In this document: piece after piece, positions 32,903 to 47,051 of the stretch
Layout: each line of letters starts with the position of its first letter
Numbering within the stretch: the stretch's first letter is position 1
From: Centrapalus pauciflorus
Taxonomy: Eukaryota; Streptophyta; Magnoliopsida; Asterales; Asteraceae
DNA length: 64,000 nucleotides
Assembly: GCA_020465985.1 (NCBI GenBank)
Contig: JAANYP010007958.1
Coordinates: forward strand, 124,001-188,000
Direction of reading: 5' to 3'
Translations under genes and position numbers: made by a program
Notes under the pieces: model-generated
Told to the model about the DNA's origin: nothing
Databases searched by the model: none
Seen by the model: the letters and a program-made list of their open reading frames with translations, nothing else

Positions 32903-33187
32903 TGTTATATTCAGTTTAATCAATCACAAACAAGATATAAAAAAATTAAGAACAATAGAAAAACTAATCAAATGATTTGATTGCACAATAATAGGAATTA
33001 CAGAATGAATATCGAAAGAACACTGTAGCCCTAAATTCCTTCCTAAGAATTCTGTTCAACAATTTATGTCAAAAGCCATTTTTTACACTACCCATATTTT
33101 CTATTTATATATACATTTGAAACTATTGAATATTTACAAATAGACCCCTAGACTTAATATTCTTCACCAACAAAATAATGTCCAACA
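32903..33187 (-). repeat. CopS 5' LTR
   Basis: 285 bp, pairs with 19535-19821 at about 90% identity by eye. ATTTG (33188-33192) completes the target duplication. Confidence 0.85.
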
Positions 33188-33701
33188 ATTTGTGTTTAGC
33201 AACCTGCAATTCTGTTAGATCGGTTCGCATGATTTTTGTTTCCGCTGAGTTTTTGCCTCATATATTCCACACCTTTAGCCTAGCCATGTTACAACACGTA
33301 AGTCCTTTATGTGCTAATTTTTCTTAATACGAGATAGAGATATGATTTATTTTCAAGCCTATGCCGATATCGTTGACATGTTAAGTGGATTGTTGTGCAT
33401 ACATACACTGATACACATTAGCCTATACATGTATGAGATTTGACTGAAATCCTTTGGAGGTGCTATTTCATGCAGCTAGGTTTAGAATTATGTGACATGT
33501 TATTTCATAATATTTTTTTGAGTCTCTTAGTTTAGATAGCTCCATGCGACTGTTAGTCTCAACTACATTCTTTTACGGATCTTTAATACTTTTGAGTCTA
33601 TCTGCCTTATGATATACAAAGTTATTTGAGATGAAACTTAGTTTAGGATATTTTTGAGTGGGGTTGCTTGAGGCCAAGCAAAGCTCAAGTGTGGGGTATT
33701 T
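33188..33701 (+). other. Athila non-coding spacer, part 3, and polypurine tract
   Basis: Continues from 19534. 'gaggccaagcaaagctcaag' followed by TGTGGGG (33671-33696) is the usual Athila purine tract before the 3' LTR. No ORF. Confidence 0.6.
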
Positions 33702-34860
33702 TGATGTGTCACCAATTATACATATTTTTCATGTCTTTTTACTTTGTATTGTTGTGTTTTTAGCCTCGTTTACGTGAATTTACTTCCTATCTCTCATTCG
33801 TAGGTTCGAAACACCCAAATCGATGAAGGAACAGAAGTCGAGGCAAAAAGTGATGAAAACAATGGCATCTAGCGTTGTAGGCCTACGACCTTAGAAGATT
33901 TAGATCATTGACCGGTCAAACCTGATGGCCTACGACCACAACACTTGAAGCCTACGGCCACAGGAGGCCTATGATTGCAACACTAAATGTTTGCAGCTGT
34001 AGAGCGTGCAGATATGTTTAATGCTTAGCACTAGCAACGATTTGAGGCAACATTCTTTTTTCCATGGTTTTCTCTATGTTTTCTCACACAAATTAGGTTA
34101 CGTTTTGAGTAGTTTTAGGGTATATTTAGACAAGCTTTTGGTAGATTTCAAGATTAAAGCGTTCGTTCATCATTTACTAGTCGATTTCGTTATTATAGTC
34201 CGAACTTGGTATGCTCTTTCCTTTTATTCTCAGATTTTAAAGATGTTTATCATATATTCAGTTTTATTTTCGGTTCTTGTTATGATTAGCGAGTAGATTT
34301 ACTGTTCAGCCTCTTTGGATAATGGATTTGATGTTTTTGAATGTAAATATTAGTTGGATTGGTTGTCGATTTGTGTTTAAATTGATGGTGCACTTTATTT
34401 ATCTTTAAATCTATTAATTCAAGGATGTTTAGTATTGATTTTAGCATTATTGCGATAATAATGATGTGTTAAATAAGTTGCGTTTTATGTGATTTATCTA
34501 AAATTGCAAGATCGATAGTTAGTTGTCCATTCTAGCATTACTATGATAATGAGTTGGTGATTAATAGTTGATTGTGAAGATTGCATGTTATTGATTCTTA
34601 GGCGCTACACGCGATAATAGGATTAATTCATGTATTAATTTGCCAATTAAACTAGCTAAATATCTGATTACATGTTTGTGTGTGATTACTGTACTTAGGC
34701 GCTTGACGCGGTGCACATGATTGCAAGCTAAATATGTGTTAGTTAGTTTAGTTATCACAAAGCACTTATGTGATAGTTGATTTATTCGTAGATTCCTGAT
34801 TTTAGTTGTTTAATTACTTTTATCAATCAATCCCACATAAATTTCCAATGGAATTTTAGT
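33702..34860 (+). repeat. Athila 3' LTR (right edge approximate)
   Basis: It begins TGATGTGTCACC right after the purine tract. It contains the repeated 'gcctacg(a/g)cc' tract (33885-33975) often seen in Athila LTRs. There are no credible ORFs. The 5' LTR is outside the window, so the end is an estimate. Confidence 0.5.
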
Positions 34861-34919
34861 AGTACACACATACATCTCATCTAATTCCAAGAGGGTCATG
34901 TTTTTATTAAAAGTATAAA

Positions 34920-35424
34920 AAAAAAACTATGGAAACACTATAATTCCCTAGTTTTATACTTTGATTTATTTAATTCAGAAATTATGATTCATTATTCATA
35001 AGATGAGATTGAAAGTAGTGATTCCATTAAAACATTGATGTATTATTGTTTCATAATTACTCACATTACTAAACATTGATATATACTCCCTTTTTAAGCT
35101 TTTAGCACATTGGTCTTAAAATCGGCTCACAGAGCATTTGACACAATATAATAAAAGACACTCCTGAATTTAAGGTATAAAAATGTTTTGAATCATCTTG
35201 TACAAGTGTTTACGGCAAAAAATTAAAAAGCAGGTTACAAATTTTGTGGCGACTACATATGTTGGAACCCTCATCTTTCTCGGTAACTGAAACAAACTCT
35301 TCGACTCCTCTCTTTCTTAATATCGCTCTCACACAATGTTGAAATTAGTTGCCCACATCTACATATCTCTCCTTTTCTTCTTTCACCTCTCTCTCACATT
35401 CTGGTATCAAGGGAAATTAATCCA
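34920..35424 (+). repeat. Repeat A, copy 1
   Basis: About 500 bp resembling 38633-39166, with 'ttttgtggcgactacatatg' and 'cttaatatcgctct' shared. It ends beside TGGTATCAAGG, which resembles a primer site, so it may be the LTR of a coding-free element. Identity is roughly 75-80% by eye. Confidence 0.6.
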
Positions 35425-35699
35425 TAAGTATCAAGAACTCCGACAGAGGGAAATGCTTATGCCTCTCGCCGAATGAGTTTTCATTCGAAAAAAATCTTGT
35501 CATCGACTTTTTTTTTTTTTGTTTTTTTATATGAGTTTCATTGTTTAAGATAATAATGTAGATGTTGCGAGTTGTTCCTCTTTCACTTCGATTTTAAACT
35601 CAGGTTCTACTATTGTTACCTAAAACTCAAAACACATACAAGTATGCATCTATTTCAAGTTCTCTCTTTTTTCATTGTTCTAATAATTTAATATCTATT

Positions 35700-36290
35700 T
35701 CTCGGGGAATATGTGTTTTGGTCAACTCAAGTTTTTGTTTTGTTGTGGTTTTCAGCTATTTTTATTTGAAAATGTAGCATAGTTAGTTCTATACATGCAT
35801 CATCGTATCATATAATTAACAAAGACAAGTACAAAAATATTACATTACATTAAAACTACATGTTTTTAGTAATGGTGTGTTTCAAAAAAAGAATAACAAG
35901 ACACCTCTTAGCATTTTTGTATCAATGCCATAAATAAACTAAAACCATTATCTTTGTAATCTGTTAATAATCAGATCATAACAGATTATGTTTATTGTAA
36001 AAACCACATGGAACATTATTAATATAACCTCAATTTATTGCTTACATCATTCAAAAAACATGTTATTCTTACCTTCCTTAAAATAGAATTAAAAAAACTA
36101 TAATTTATATTTTATGAATGGTAATATGAAAAAAAAATGTAAGTAAAGAGCATTCTACGAATTTTGTAACAAATTGAAAAGATTAAGAAACCTATTTCCC
36201 AAATTTCATTTAAGACTAAACATAGTGTATAGTTGTTGAATACTTATCTAACTGTCATTCTAGACATAAAAAAAAACATTGAGAACTACA
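35700..36290 (+). repeat. Repeat B, copy 1 (carries the empty site matching the S1 insertion)
   Basis: Resembles 42490-42908 plus 59754-59815, with shared blocks such as 'taatggtgtgtt', 'acctcttagcattt' and 'gcattctacga'. The site equivalent to the S1 target (36201-36205) is uninterrupted here. Confidence 0.7.
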
Positions 36291-38632
<2,342 letters not shown>

Positions 38633-39166
38633 AAACAATAGGAAACCCTATAATTCGCAACTTTTAAAATTCGATTTACTTTTCTTAAATTATGAATCAT
38701 TATCTATAAGTTGAGATAGAAAGTATTGAGTAGATTGAATCATTGAACTACTATTTTTTCATAATTACTTACGTTACTAAATCAAAATTACTGATTAGAT
38801 TGTATAAGAATTTTAATAAGCGCTGTTATATACACAATTTTTAAGCGTTTAGCACATTTGTCTTAAAAATGGTTTACAGAGCATGAGACACAATATAATG
38901 AAGCAATCTTTTTAATTTTGTGGCATACGAATGTTTCTAGCATCATTACAAGGGTTTAATGTAAAACATTAATAAGAAGGTTATGAGTTTTGTGGCGACT
39001 ACATATGTTGGAATCCTCATCTTCCTCGAAAACTGAAACAAACTCTTCAACTCCCCATCTTCTTAATATCGCTCTGACACAAAGTTGAATTTAGTTGCCC
39101 ACATCTGCAAATCTCTCACATTCTTTCTCTTTCGCGTTTCTCTCACGATCCTGTATCAACGGATAT
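38633..39166 (+). repeat. Repeat A, copy 2 (A')
   Basis: Second copy of 34920-35424. Both copies are followed by a CTG(G)TATCAA sequence. The B-like sequence that should follow lies at 42240, displaced by the Sirevirus-like remnant. Confidence 0.6.
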
Positions 39167-39311
39167 TACCTTGAAAAATGGCCGTTCTTATCTTGAAAAA
39201 TTCATTGTACTTATTAGTTTTAAGACTATGAATACCAAAGTCCAAATCGTTTTAGTAGCTTGGTCAAAAACAGCCACAAAGTAGGCCGAAAAACCTTTAA
39301 AAGCTGGAAAG

Positions 39312-39312
<1 letters not shown>

Positions 39313-39374
<62 letters not shown>
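39313..39374. repeat. (TA)n microsatellite
   Basis: About 62 nt of pure TA. Confidence 0.97.
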
Positions 39375-39378
<4 letters not shown>

Positions 39379-39439
39379 TAATGTCTTTAAGTGGGTTTTA
39401 TATATGAACTTCTAGTTACCTGGCGCATGTGTAATCTTT

Positions 39440-41112
39440 CATTTATGAGCTATACTGCATCTAGGATATCATGAATCTCCCCAGACTTCTTCTTGAGTTC
39501 CACAAACTTAAGGGTGTCATCCTCTTGGAGTCTTCTATTCAGTTCAACTCTTATTAATCAAAGTGTGCCATTAGAGTAGCAAGAGAGTTCCTCAAACAGC
39601 AAGAATCATCTTTGTCCTCTTTTGTTCAAAAAGATCACTCCTTGCTCAGGTCACTTGAATACTCGGTACAATGGCTGATGATCGATATCGTAGAAAGTCT
39701 GATCTGGAGCTTTGAGGCCAACTTTAACAAAATAGCTCTCTATTGCTAACTGAACGTCTTTTAAGCACATATCATCGAATGTCGTCTCATGCTTCAAGTG
39801 ATGGCCGCCAGAGCCGTGACATAACTTAATCTCCCCTTGACCTTATTTTCTACGTTGTTGTGCATTATTTCAATGTCATCAAGTGTCATGAAGTCAAAGT
39901 CGCTCTCATGGACAACTTGAGACGTGCCATCTTCTCTTTTGATTTCCAGTGAAGGCGTGAAGAGGCGTGCCCTTTTATACATAGAGATTGATACAAACTT
40001 CACAATCTTTGACTTAGAACAATATTGTGACTTTGGTCTAGTCTCCCGAAACATCGTTTGGTTATATTCAGTCCCTGGATTCTTCATGAATATGTCTTTA
40101 AATTTGTCTTCCAGGTAGGGCTTAAGAAAGTCTTCAGCTTTCATCTTCATAAGATATTCTTTTAGCCTTTGAACCGGAGGTGCTTCAACTTCTACTGCGA
40201 GGATCTCCAGATATTTATAGACTCGACCCCGGTGATCAAGTCTTAGTTTATCTTGTTTCGTGGGAGGCAGGGAGTGCACCTTTCCCTTCGAGAAGCAGCC
40301 TACCCAGTCGAGTTCCCCTTTGTGAAAAATCACTTAAGTCTCTCTTGTGGACTTTTTGAAAACAATCTAGCATACAGGAACCTGAGGGTTCGGGTGTTTC
40401 AGCTGGTTTTTATTTTGTGCTATGGTGGAGATGAGTTTTAGATTAGGAGGTAGGCTGGGGACCTTTTCTGTAGAGGTTATTTCATGTTGAGGCTCATGTT
40501 AAGGCGAGTTTAGGAAGTCAAAGGAGGAGGAGGATTTTTTTGACTTGGGTTCTGGTTTGGATCCTCGCCTAGCTAGGTTAATCAAAGTCCATTTCTGATT
40601 CAGAGTCGGAAAGTAGAACGACGTCTATGTTTTCTAGTTGACGGCTTATATACTACCATTGCCCGTGTCAAGTTTCCTACACTTGACCTCCCGGGGCTGT
40701 TGTGACTTGTTCCGCGCTCTGTCCCCCTTGCCCTTCTGCTCCCCCTACAGCCAACACTTCTTCCTCAGACTCAGTTCGTGGGGTGCTTCTCCCCCTCAGG
40801 ATGATCAGAATTCTCCTGATCATCATGTTTCCCTTTTCGAGCATCAGCCTGAGGATGACAGAGACTCTGCAAGTCTCGGACTGCTGACTCAACTCTATCC
40901 ATCCTCTTATTGATATTTGCCTCAACCCTTAGAATTAGCCTATGTAGATTGTCGATGGAGTGGGTGAAGATTTCTGTCACAATGGCTATTTGGTCCTGAA
41001 GAGCGTGGATTGCGACATTTGATTGCCTGACTGAGTACCTGGTGGCAACTCCTGAGTGGTAGTACCCTTTCCTTTCAGCTTGAAAAGACGCACCAATTGA
41101 CTTAAGTCTCAC
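39440..41112 (-). pseudogene. ORF3-like remnant of another Sirevirus-type element
   Basis: On the minus strand from 41112: a segment with heptads (QDQIAIVTEIFTHSIDNLHR, RVEANINKRMDRVESAVRDL) likely to form a coiled coil, an acidic/basic linker, then KLRLDHRGRVYKYLEIL, YLMKMKAEDFLKPYLEDKF, SDFDFMTLDDIEIMH, then in other frames IESYFVKVGLKAP and a 'F..DGTL'-like end (FEELSCYSNGTL). Together this resembles the C-terminal part of third ORFs in asterid copia elements, distinct from the S1-S3 type. Stops and shifts are many. It runs away from the gag fragment at 41550, which is unexpected for one element. Confidence 0.45.
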
Positions 41113-41199
41113 ATCTGATCTCCAAACGCACAGAAATTATTTGGGGTTTTTCTAATTTTCTGAAAAAGTGTATGTTCTTGAGGTTTTTGGTTGATTTTA

Positions 41200-41500
41200 G
41201 GTTTTTTAATCGAGAATTGGCCAAAGGGACTTCCCAAAAAGTGTTTTTATGACTTTGTGAGTCCTTCGAATTGTGATCTCATTCAATCCGAGATTGATTC
41301 CACTTACTTCGAATTTTAGTCTACTCCCTTCGAGATTCATCATGTTCACTTCCAAGTTCATCAAGACACCTGCAAGATTCACCACATAGCCTACAAGATT
41401 CACCACAATCACTTCGAGATCCATACTGTTCAATTCAAGATTTACTCAATACACTTTGAAATTCATAAAGAATCATCCGAGATACACTTCACTGAATTTC
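41200..41500. repeat. Motif array between the divergent ORF3-like and gag remnants
   Basis: About a dozen copies of a TTCGAGATTCA / TTCAAGATTCA motif at roughly 20-bp spacing. It is open on the minus strand but reads as a repetitive Met/Asn/Leu string, so I treat it as non-coding. It resembles the arrays in the S1 and S2 leaders and spacers, with different flanking bases. Confidence 0.6.
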
Positions 41501-41549
41501 ACTCATTAATCCATTAAAGGTCTTGGATGATCAAAATTATTTAATCAAG

Positions 41550-42206
41550 ATGTCTAAAGATGGTCTAGCAATGGGAATTGAAACCAAACCTCCAATTCTT
41601 TACAGAGGTATATATGTAGAGTGGAGGGAAATGTTTCTAGAATTCATCAGTTTTCAAGACTTAGCTGATGTGATGCTAAAATCACTGACGGATTGACCGT
41701 CAAAGTTCTTTGTCACAATTCCTGCTGTTCCAAATAGGAATTATCTAGTTACAGAACGGACTGAAGATGTTATCGATTCAAATTCAAGTCGAAGAAGGAG
41801 AAGCTAGTAGGGTTAAGTAGTACATTTGAATCTGAATCGTCTGACTCCTCTGTAGAGTCTGAAATTTAAGACATGAAAACACAAATGGCTCTGCTGACAA
41901 AGGCTTTTCTAAAAAAGTTTTATCGAAAACTAAGAATTAGCAAACTGCGATATAAAACTGGTTCAAGGAAGTATGATAAACACAAGAAACATGATAAATC
42001 TGGAGAGAGTTGTGAAAAGAAGCATGAGAAGTACGATCAAAAGGAGAAATCTGTCCAAAAAGACGAAGAGCCAAAATGTTACAATTGCGGCAAGCCAGGC
42101 CACTATGCCAGGGAATGCAGAAACCCCGTGGTCAAGAATTCTGAGTATTACAACAAAAAGGCTTTGCTGTGGCAAAACCTATATTTGATCCATTACTACA
42201 AAAGAT
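41550..42206 (+). pseudogene. Sirevirus-type gag remnant with zinc knuckle
   Basis: Begins near ATG 41550 (MSKDGLAMGIETKPPILYRG). The middle is deleted or shifted. At 41873-42208 it reads MKTQMALLTKAFLKKFYRK, a Lys-rich region, and the CCHC knuckle CYNCGKPGHYARECR (42077-42121), then YYNKKALLWQ. This is the C-terminal part of gag in another Sirevirus family. Nothing of pol follows; repeat B' begins by about 42240. Confidence 0.6.
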
Positions 42207-42239
42207 AATATAACTAAATTTTTAATTCTAATTCCTTTG

Positions 42240-42908
42240 AATTCATTCCATGAACCAAAATTCACTAATTGTTGTTTTTTTGGTGTAGGATAATGCATAA
42301 AAATGGTTTAAGGACAGAGAGTTTATTTATACTATATTGAAATTTAATGTTACTAATATCAAAATTTTCTTCTATTACTTTTGTGTTTTGATGTTTTTTA
42401 CTTCATGTAGTGCTCATGTATACTTAAGATAATTGATTTTGACAATATATAATGTTGTGTTTATGATCCCTTTATCTAATTTTTTTATTTTGTTGTGATT
42501 GTTGGCTATTTTTTATTTTAAAAGGTAGTATAGTTAGTTCCTTACCTGCACAGAACATATCAGATAATTTAGAAAGACAGCTACTAAAAACATTGCATTA
42601 CATCAAAACTACATTTTTTTAATAATGGTGTGTTCGAAAAGGAATAACAAGATACCTCTTAGCATTTTGTTCTAATACATGGAACATCATTAGTACAACT
42701 TCAATTTTAGTATTGCTTGCATGTGTTTTTAGCCTCAAAACGGTAAATATGGTTCAAAAAAATGTTTTTCTTACCATCCTTCAAATAGGATTCAAAAAAC
42801 TATAATATATATTCTATGAATGGTAATATAAATAAAAATGTAGATAAATAGCATTCTACGACTTTTGTAACAAAAAAGACAAGATTAAAGAAAAATATTT
42901 CACAAATG
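42240..42908 (+). repeat. Repeat B, copy 2 (left part; continues at 59754-59815)
   Basis: Homologous to 35430-36205. S1 inserted at its AAATG. After S1, 'tcataagactaaatagaatc' continues the match to 36206-36230. Confidence 0.7.
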
Positions 42909-43554
42909 TGTTGGTACATCCTGTGTGACGATAGCAGTCTAAGTGATCCTACATTGTGATTTTAGCAAGTGTGTGTTATATATGTTTATATATGGTTGAT
43001 ATTTATTAGAGTTTGTATGTTTGAACTTGATGTAACGTATTACAAGAAGTTCAAACATAAAGTACAAAGATAAATTCAATCATAAGTAATAACATAAGTT
43101 TCAACACTTAGTTGTTTATATAAAAGGCTAGATTCGAATTATATATGGGTTGACATTCGAATCTGTGATAGATTCGAATGTAACCATAGATTCGAATATG
43201 ACCAGATTCGAGAGTGTCTTTGTGGACACTCTCGAATGGGCCTTGGGCCAGATTCGAGTTTGGCCCACAACAGACTCGAATCAGGGTCTATAATTAGGGA
43301 TAGACTCGAGATATTATCAGACTTTTTTGCAGAATTCGTGAGGAATTAAGCTTAAAGCGATCTCGAGTTTATCGGCTTGGTGCGTGCAGTTTCGGAGAGA
43401 ATTAGTTCGTAGGATCGTTCGTGTGTCGTTCGTTCAGCGTCTAATAGTCTCCGTGTTTCGTAGTTGAGAGTTGTTTCCGTCTACCCGTTAACGAGGATTC
43501 TGCACTCGTTGACGGCTCCGCGTCTAGATAGATCTCGTAGTGGTAGACCTTACA
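42909..43554 (+). repeat. S1 5' LTR, 646 bp
   Basis: TGTTGG...TTACA. TATA box at 43117-43126. Ten TCGA-containing motifs lie downstream of the TATA box (43130-43375). The terminus is set by the primer site 2 nt beyond. Confidence 0.95.
43117..43126 (+). promoter_or_regulatory. S1 LTR TATA box
   Basis: TATATAAAAG, identical in the 3' LTR (59317-59326). Transcription should begin about 30 nt downstream, near 43150, so the R region would hold most of the TTCGA motifs. Confidence 0.7.
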
Positions 43555-43556
43555 AG

Positions 43557-43568
43557 TGGTATCAGAGC
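43557..43568 (+). other. S1 primer binding site
   Basis: TGGTATCAGAGC, complementary to initiator tRNA-Met, 2 nt after the LTR. Confidence 0.95.
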
Positions 43569-44195
43569 CTACAGAGTGTTCTTGGTGTTCTTCGTGTTCA
43601 TCTAGATACATTCTAGGTTTCTTGACGCTAGTTGGACGGTTTTTCTCTCAAAAACGTGTTTTCAAGCTTAGCAAATTCTTATTCGGGTCACACTTTGTGG
43701 TTTTTCACGTTTTTGATCGAAATCATTATTTTTCGTTAGAAAAATAGTGATTTAATCTGCAAAACGTCAAAAAATCAAAGTGTTAGCCGTTTTTCGAGTT
43801 TGCGGCGCTCGAATCTAATAGGGGTAATTAGGGTTTCACTTAGTGTCGAGTCTAACCAAAATACGCTCCTATCGAGTCTGTTTCAGAGGGTTTCGAATCT
43901 ACTGTGTTTCGAGTCTGTTGCTTCATTCGAATAGGATCTCGAGTCTATTTAGTTTCGAGTTTATTTCGAGTCTAGCTTAGTTTCGAATAGGGGTTTCGAA
44001 TTTGCTGACCCTCGAATCTAAGGACATTTCGAATCTGACATATTTCGAGTTTAATTGAATTAAAATACTTATTCGAATTTAATCCCAAATAAATTGCAAT
44101 CTTATTACATTCGAATCTATCTAGATTCGAAAGAGTTAATCCACATTAGTTTCGAATTAAATTAATTAAGGGTCAATTCAATTACTTTCGATAAG
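43569..44195 (+). other. S1 leader with TCGA motif array
   Basis: Non-coding 5' leader. 43780-44170 contains about 19 copies of (T/C)TCGA(A/G)T motifs (for example 43921-44040 holds eight). By chance one or two would be expected in so AT-rich a region. A GGGGTAATTAGG near 43820 is a possible splice donor, partly kept in S2. Confidence 0.7.
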
Positions 44196-47051
44196 ATGTC
44201 TAATCTTCAGAAATTCCTAGAAATGGACCACGAGGTCGGGAAGGCAAACGCACCGCCTAAGCTGATGAAAGTCGAGGATTATTACTGGTGGAAAGACCGA
44301 TTTACTGATTTCGTACGTTTTAACGACATGCGCATGTGGGTGTGCATCGACGAAGGGTATATTCCACCAGTCTCAGAAGTAGAAGGCCGTCAGAAGGTCT
44401 TGTCATACCAAATGATGAAGGAGGATGACAAGAAACTGTTTGAAGCCGAAAACAAAGCCTTCTCGATAATCCGTATGGCTTTACCTCAGGATATACTGCA
44501 CACATTTCGGACTCAAAGGACGTCGAAGGAACTTTGGGAGTCTCTCGAGAAAAGGTGTGAGGGTAATCCTAGGGTGCGTAGAAAGCGTACAGAGCTGTTT
44601 AAACAACAGTTTGCAATTTTCAAGGCGATTAAGGATGAACAGCTGGATGATATTATCACCATGTTCTATCACCTGATAACGGAACTTGAGAGTCATGGAA
44701 TTTAGTATTCTGACACTGACAAGAACAACAAGCTTCTTGATGCCTTACCTGCCAAATGGGCTATGTATGTGGCAATGATCAAGCTGAATGAGGACAAGTA
44801 CTATACTCAATCTCTCGATGACATTGTGGGAACGTTGAGGGCATATCACTTCGAGCTACTGAAGGCCGGAAATGACTATGAACAAGTCCAGAATCCAGCA
44901 ATGTATTTTGGAAAAACATCAAAATCTTCAGTTACAGCTGAAACGAAGACTGCTACAGCGTTTTTCACCGGAGAAACGTCATCACCAGCAGAGTCTGAAG
45001 ACTCATTGAATCGCGCGTTCTTAGGATTAGGAAGATCGGAAGAACCGCAGCCTCAAGTCCAACAGGCATCGACAACTCAGAGTTATTCGAAGATGCCCAT
45101 GAGCGCAAAGTCTGCGGAAGAGCATTTGAATCTACTTGCTTCTTTTGTGGCCGCATACGGAAATTGTGTTCAAGGGAAGATTAACGATCCTGCTCTATGG
45201 GACGAGGATTACGATCAGGTCGACCCTGATGACTTAGAGGAAATGGATCTTAAATGGCAACTGGCTATGGTAACCCAGAGGGTTAAGAGATTAATTAAAA
45301 GATCTGGGAGGAATCTGCAGATGAATAACAAGGGGATAGGATTTGATTAGTCCAAAGTCAAATGCTACAACTGTCAAGGATTGGGACACTTCGCCAGGGA
45401 GTGTCAGAGACCGAAGGTAGAGACATACCAAGGACAGAGTCAGCATCAGGGACAGTACCAAAATCAGTCCCAACAACGATATCTTCCGAGTTCATCATCT
45501 GGTCAGGCCAATCTAGCGGGTCTTCTATCCAATGTCACTTCAGATAGACAGCTAGATGGCACGTATGAATGGAGCTCACATCCTGAGTCGAATGCTAGAG
45601 CCTTCATGGCTGAAGTCACGGAATCTGGATGTGATGGGGACGAGCAGACCACACGGGACAACAGTCCGCTGTGGGTAGAGAAGGTGAATGATCAGACAGT
45701 GCTGGAGTTTGCTGCTCAGATGGCCAACGTGGAATCTGATAACTCTAAGGTTAGTCTGTCTTACTCTCTATTTCGTGAATTATGTGTGTTATGTGTTACT
45801 TCTAATGATAGGTTAAATCTAGTCTTAGAATCACATAAAACCATATCTGCTCAAAATGAGAACTTAAAAATTGAAAATGCTAGCCTAAATGATATCAAAC
45901 AAGATCTTAAAGAAAAGCTTAAGGCAGATGCTCAAGACGTAGTAGTTCTAAAAGACAAACTGAGTGAGCAGTGTGTTAGGATAGAGCTAATGTATGAGCA
46001 CGTAGAGGCCTTAACCAAAAGTCTTAAGGACAAGGACATAGAGCTAGCTGAAACAAAGGTTAAGGTAGCAGAGGCGAATAGCAAGCTGGAGAAGTTTAGG
46101 AATTCGAGCCTAAATCTAGGGAAAGTTTTAGATGCCCAAAGACAGTCTAAGAAGCCCGTAGGTCTAGGATTTCACGAAATTCCTCCACCTTTCAATGCGA
46201 ACTATGTGCCTCAGCCTCAGGAGAAAACTGATAAATCAGTAGACTTAGAGGACCTACCTGAACCGACACCAGAACCTACAGTGGAAAATACACCTAAGGT
46301 GGCTGACCCAACCGTCAAGGTTAAGAAAGTAAAGTTTGTGTCTTCCTCCAGTGAAACACCTGCAGGAAAACAGAAAATTGCTCCAGACACCGAAGATGTA
46401 CCAAAGGAAATAGACACTAGTGAGACACCTAGATCTAAGGGAACACACAAAAAGTCCATAGATAAGATGTCTTGCTTTAGATGTCACGAGAAGGGGCATG
46501 TTGCTTCTCACTGTCCGCTTAGGAAAGCAGATGTTACACCTAAGACAGTGAATCCAACACCTGTAAAGCCCTCAACCAGTGTGGCAAGCACCAGCAGTTC
46601 TCAAAGTACCGAGAAAGCTGTGCAGGCCGCACCCAAACAAGTTGTGAAAAACACACCGGTTAAGGGTGGACCAAAGGAAGTGATTAGGACAAATTCACCG
46701 AATCGTGTCATTAATCAATCTAGGTCAGCACCACAACAAGTCTATAGGAGCACAACACCTAGCAGGTCACACACTCCAGTTAGGTCTCATACTCCAGTTA
46801 GACAGTATGCACAGGTAAGAGCTCAGGGATCACAGTCCGAAATGCCTTATAATAGGAATTATTCTAGAGCTCCACAACAAATGCCTACTCCAAGGCAAAG
46901 AGTGAACTTAAATCACTCGGCACCACAACAGAACCCAATTCAAAGGCCCAAGTCACCTGAAAGGCGAGATGGGTATTTGAAAGAGTTCAAGTATGTGGAC
47001 GAGAATGGTATTACCAAGTCAGTCATGGCTTGGGTTCCCCGTGATAACTAA
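44196..47051 (+). pseudogene. S1 gag, one frame with two internal TAG stops
   Basis: ATG 44196 (MSNLQKFLEMDHEVGKAN) opens a 950-codon frame. N-terminal domain: YYWWKDRFTDFVRF, ILHTFRTQRTSKELWESL, KLLDALPAKW. TAG at 44703-44705 and 45348-45350 (in place of the Lys kept in S2) break it. A zinc knuckle, CYNCQGLGHFAREC, lies at 45363-45404. A long coiled coil (45810-46110) follows, then a second knuckle, CFRCHEKGHVASHC, near 46470, and a Ser/Pro/Arg-rich tail. The frame ends in TAA 47049-47051, shared in position with S2, so this stop is original and not damage. Pol continues in the same frame. Gag should form the particle and bind RNA. Confidence 0.9.

Larger units (their letters stand above)
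19535..33187 (-). mobile_element. CopS: short-LTR copia element (Ale/Retrofit-like), heavily deleted, host of S2
   Basis: Two direct repeats of about 286 bp (19535-19821, 32903-33187) start TGTTATATTCAG and end CCAACA. They are flanked by the 5-bp duplication ATTTG (19530-19534, 33188-33192). A polypurine tract next to the left LTR (AAAGGGGGAGAT on minus) shows minus orientation. By eye the LTRs differ at about 10% of sites, so this is an old insertion. Only parts of protease, integrase and RT remain (31499-32902). S2 sits in its 3' part. The lineage is inferred from the 'RKHQHLLNVARAL'-like integrase motif. Confidence 0.85.

Noticed and set aside
34006..34296. 96-residue ORF in the Athila LTR
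   Set aside because: No recognisable motif; lies in LTR sequence.
41206..41433. 75-residue Met/Asn/Leu-rich minus ORF
   Set aside because: Translation of the TTCGAGATTCA motif array; composition and repetition argue against a protein.
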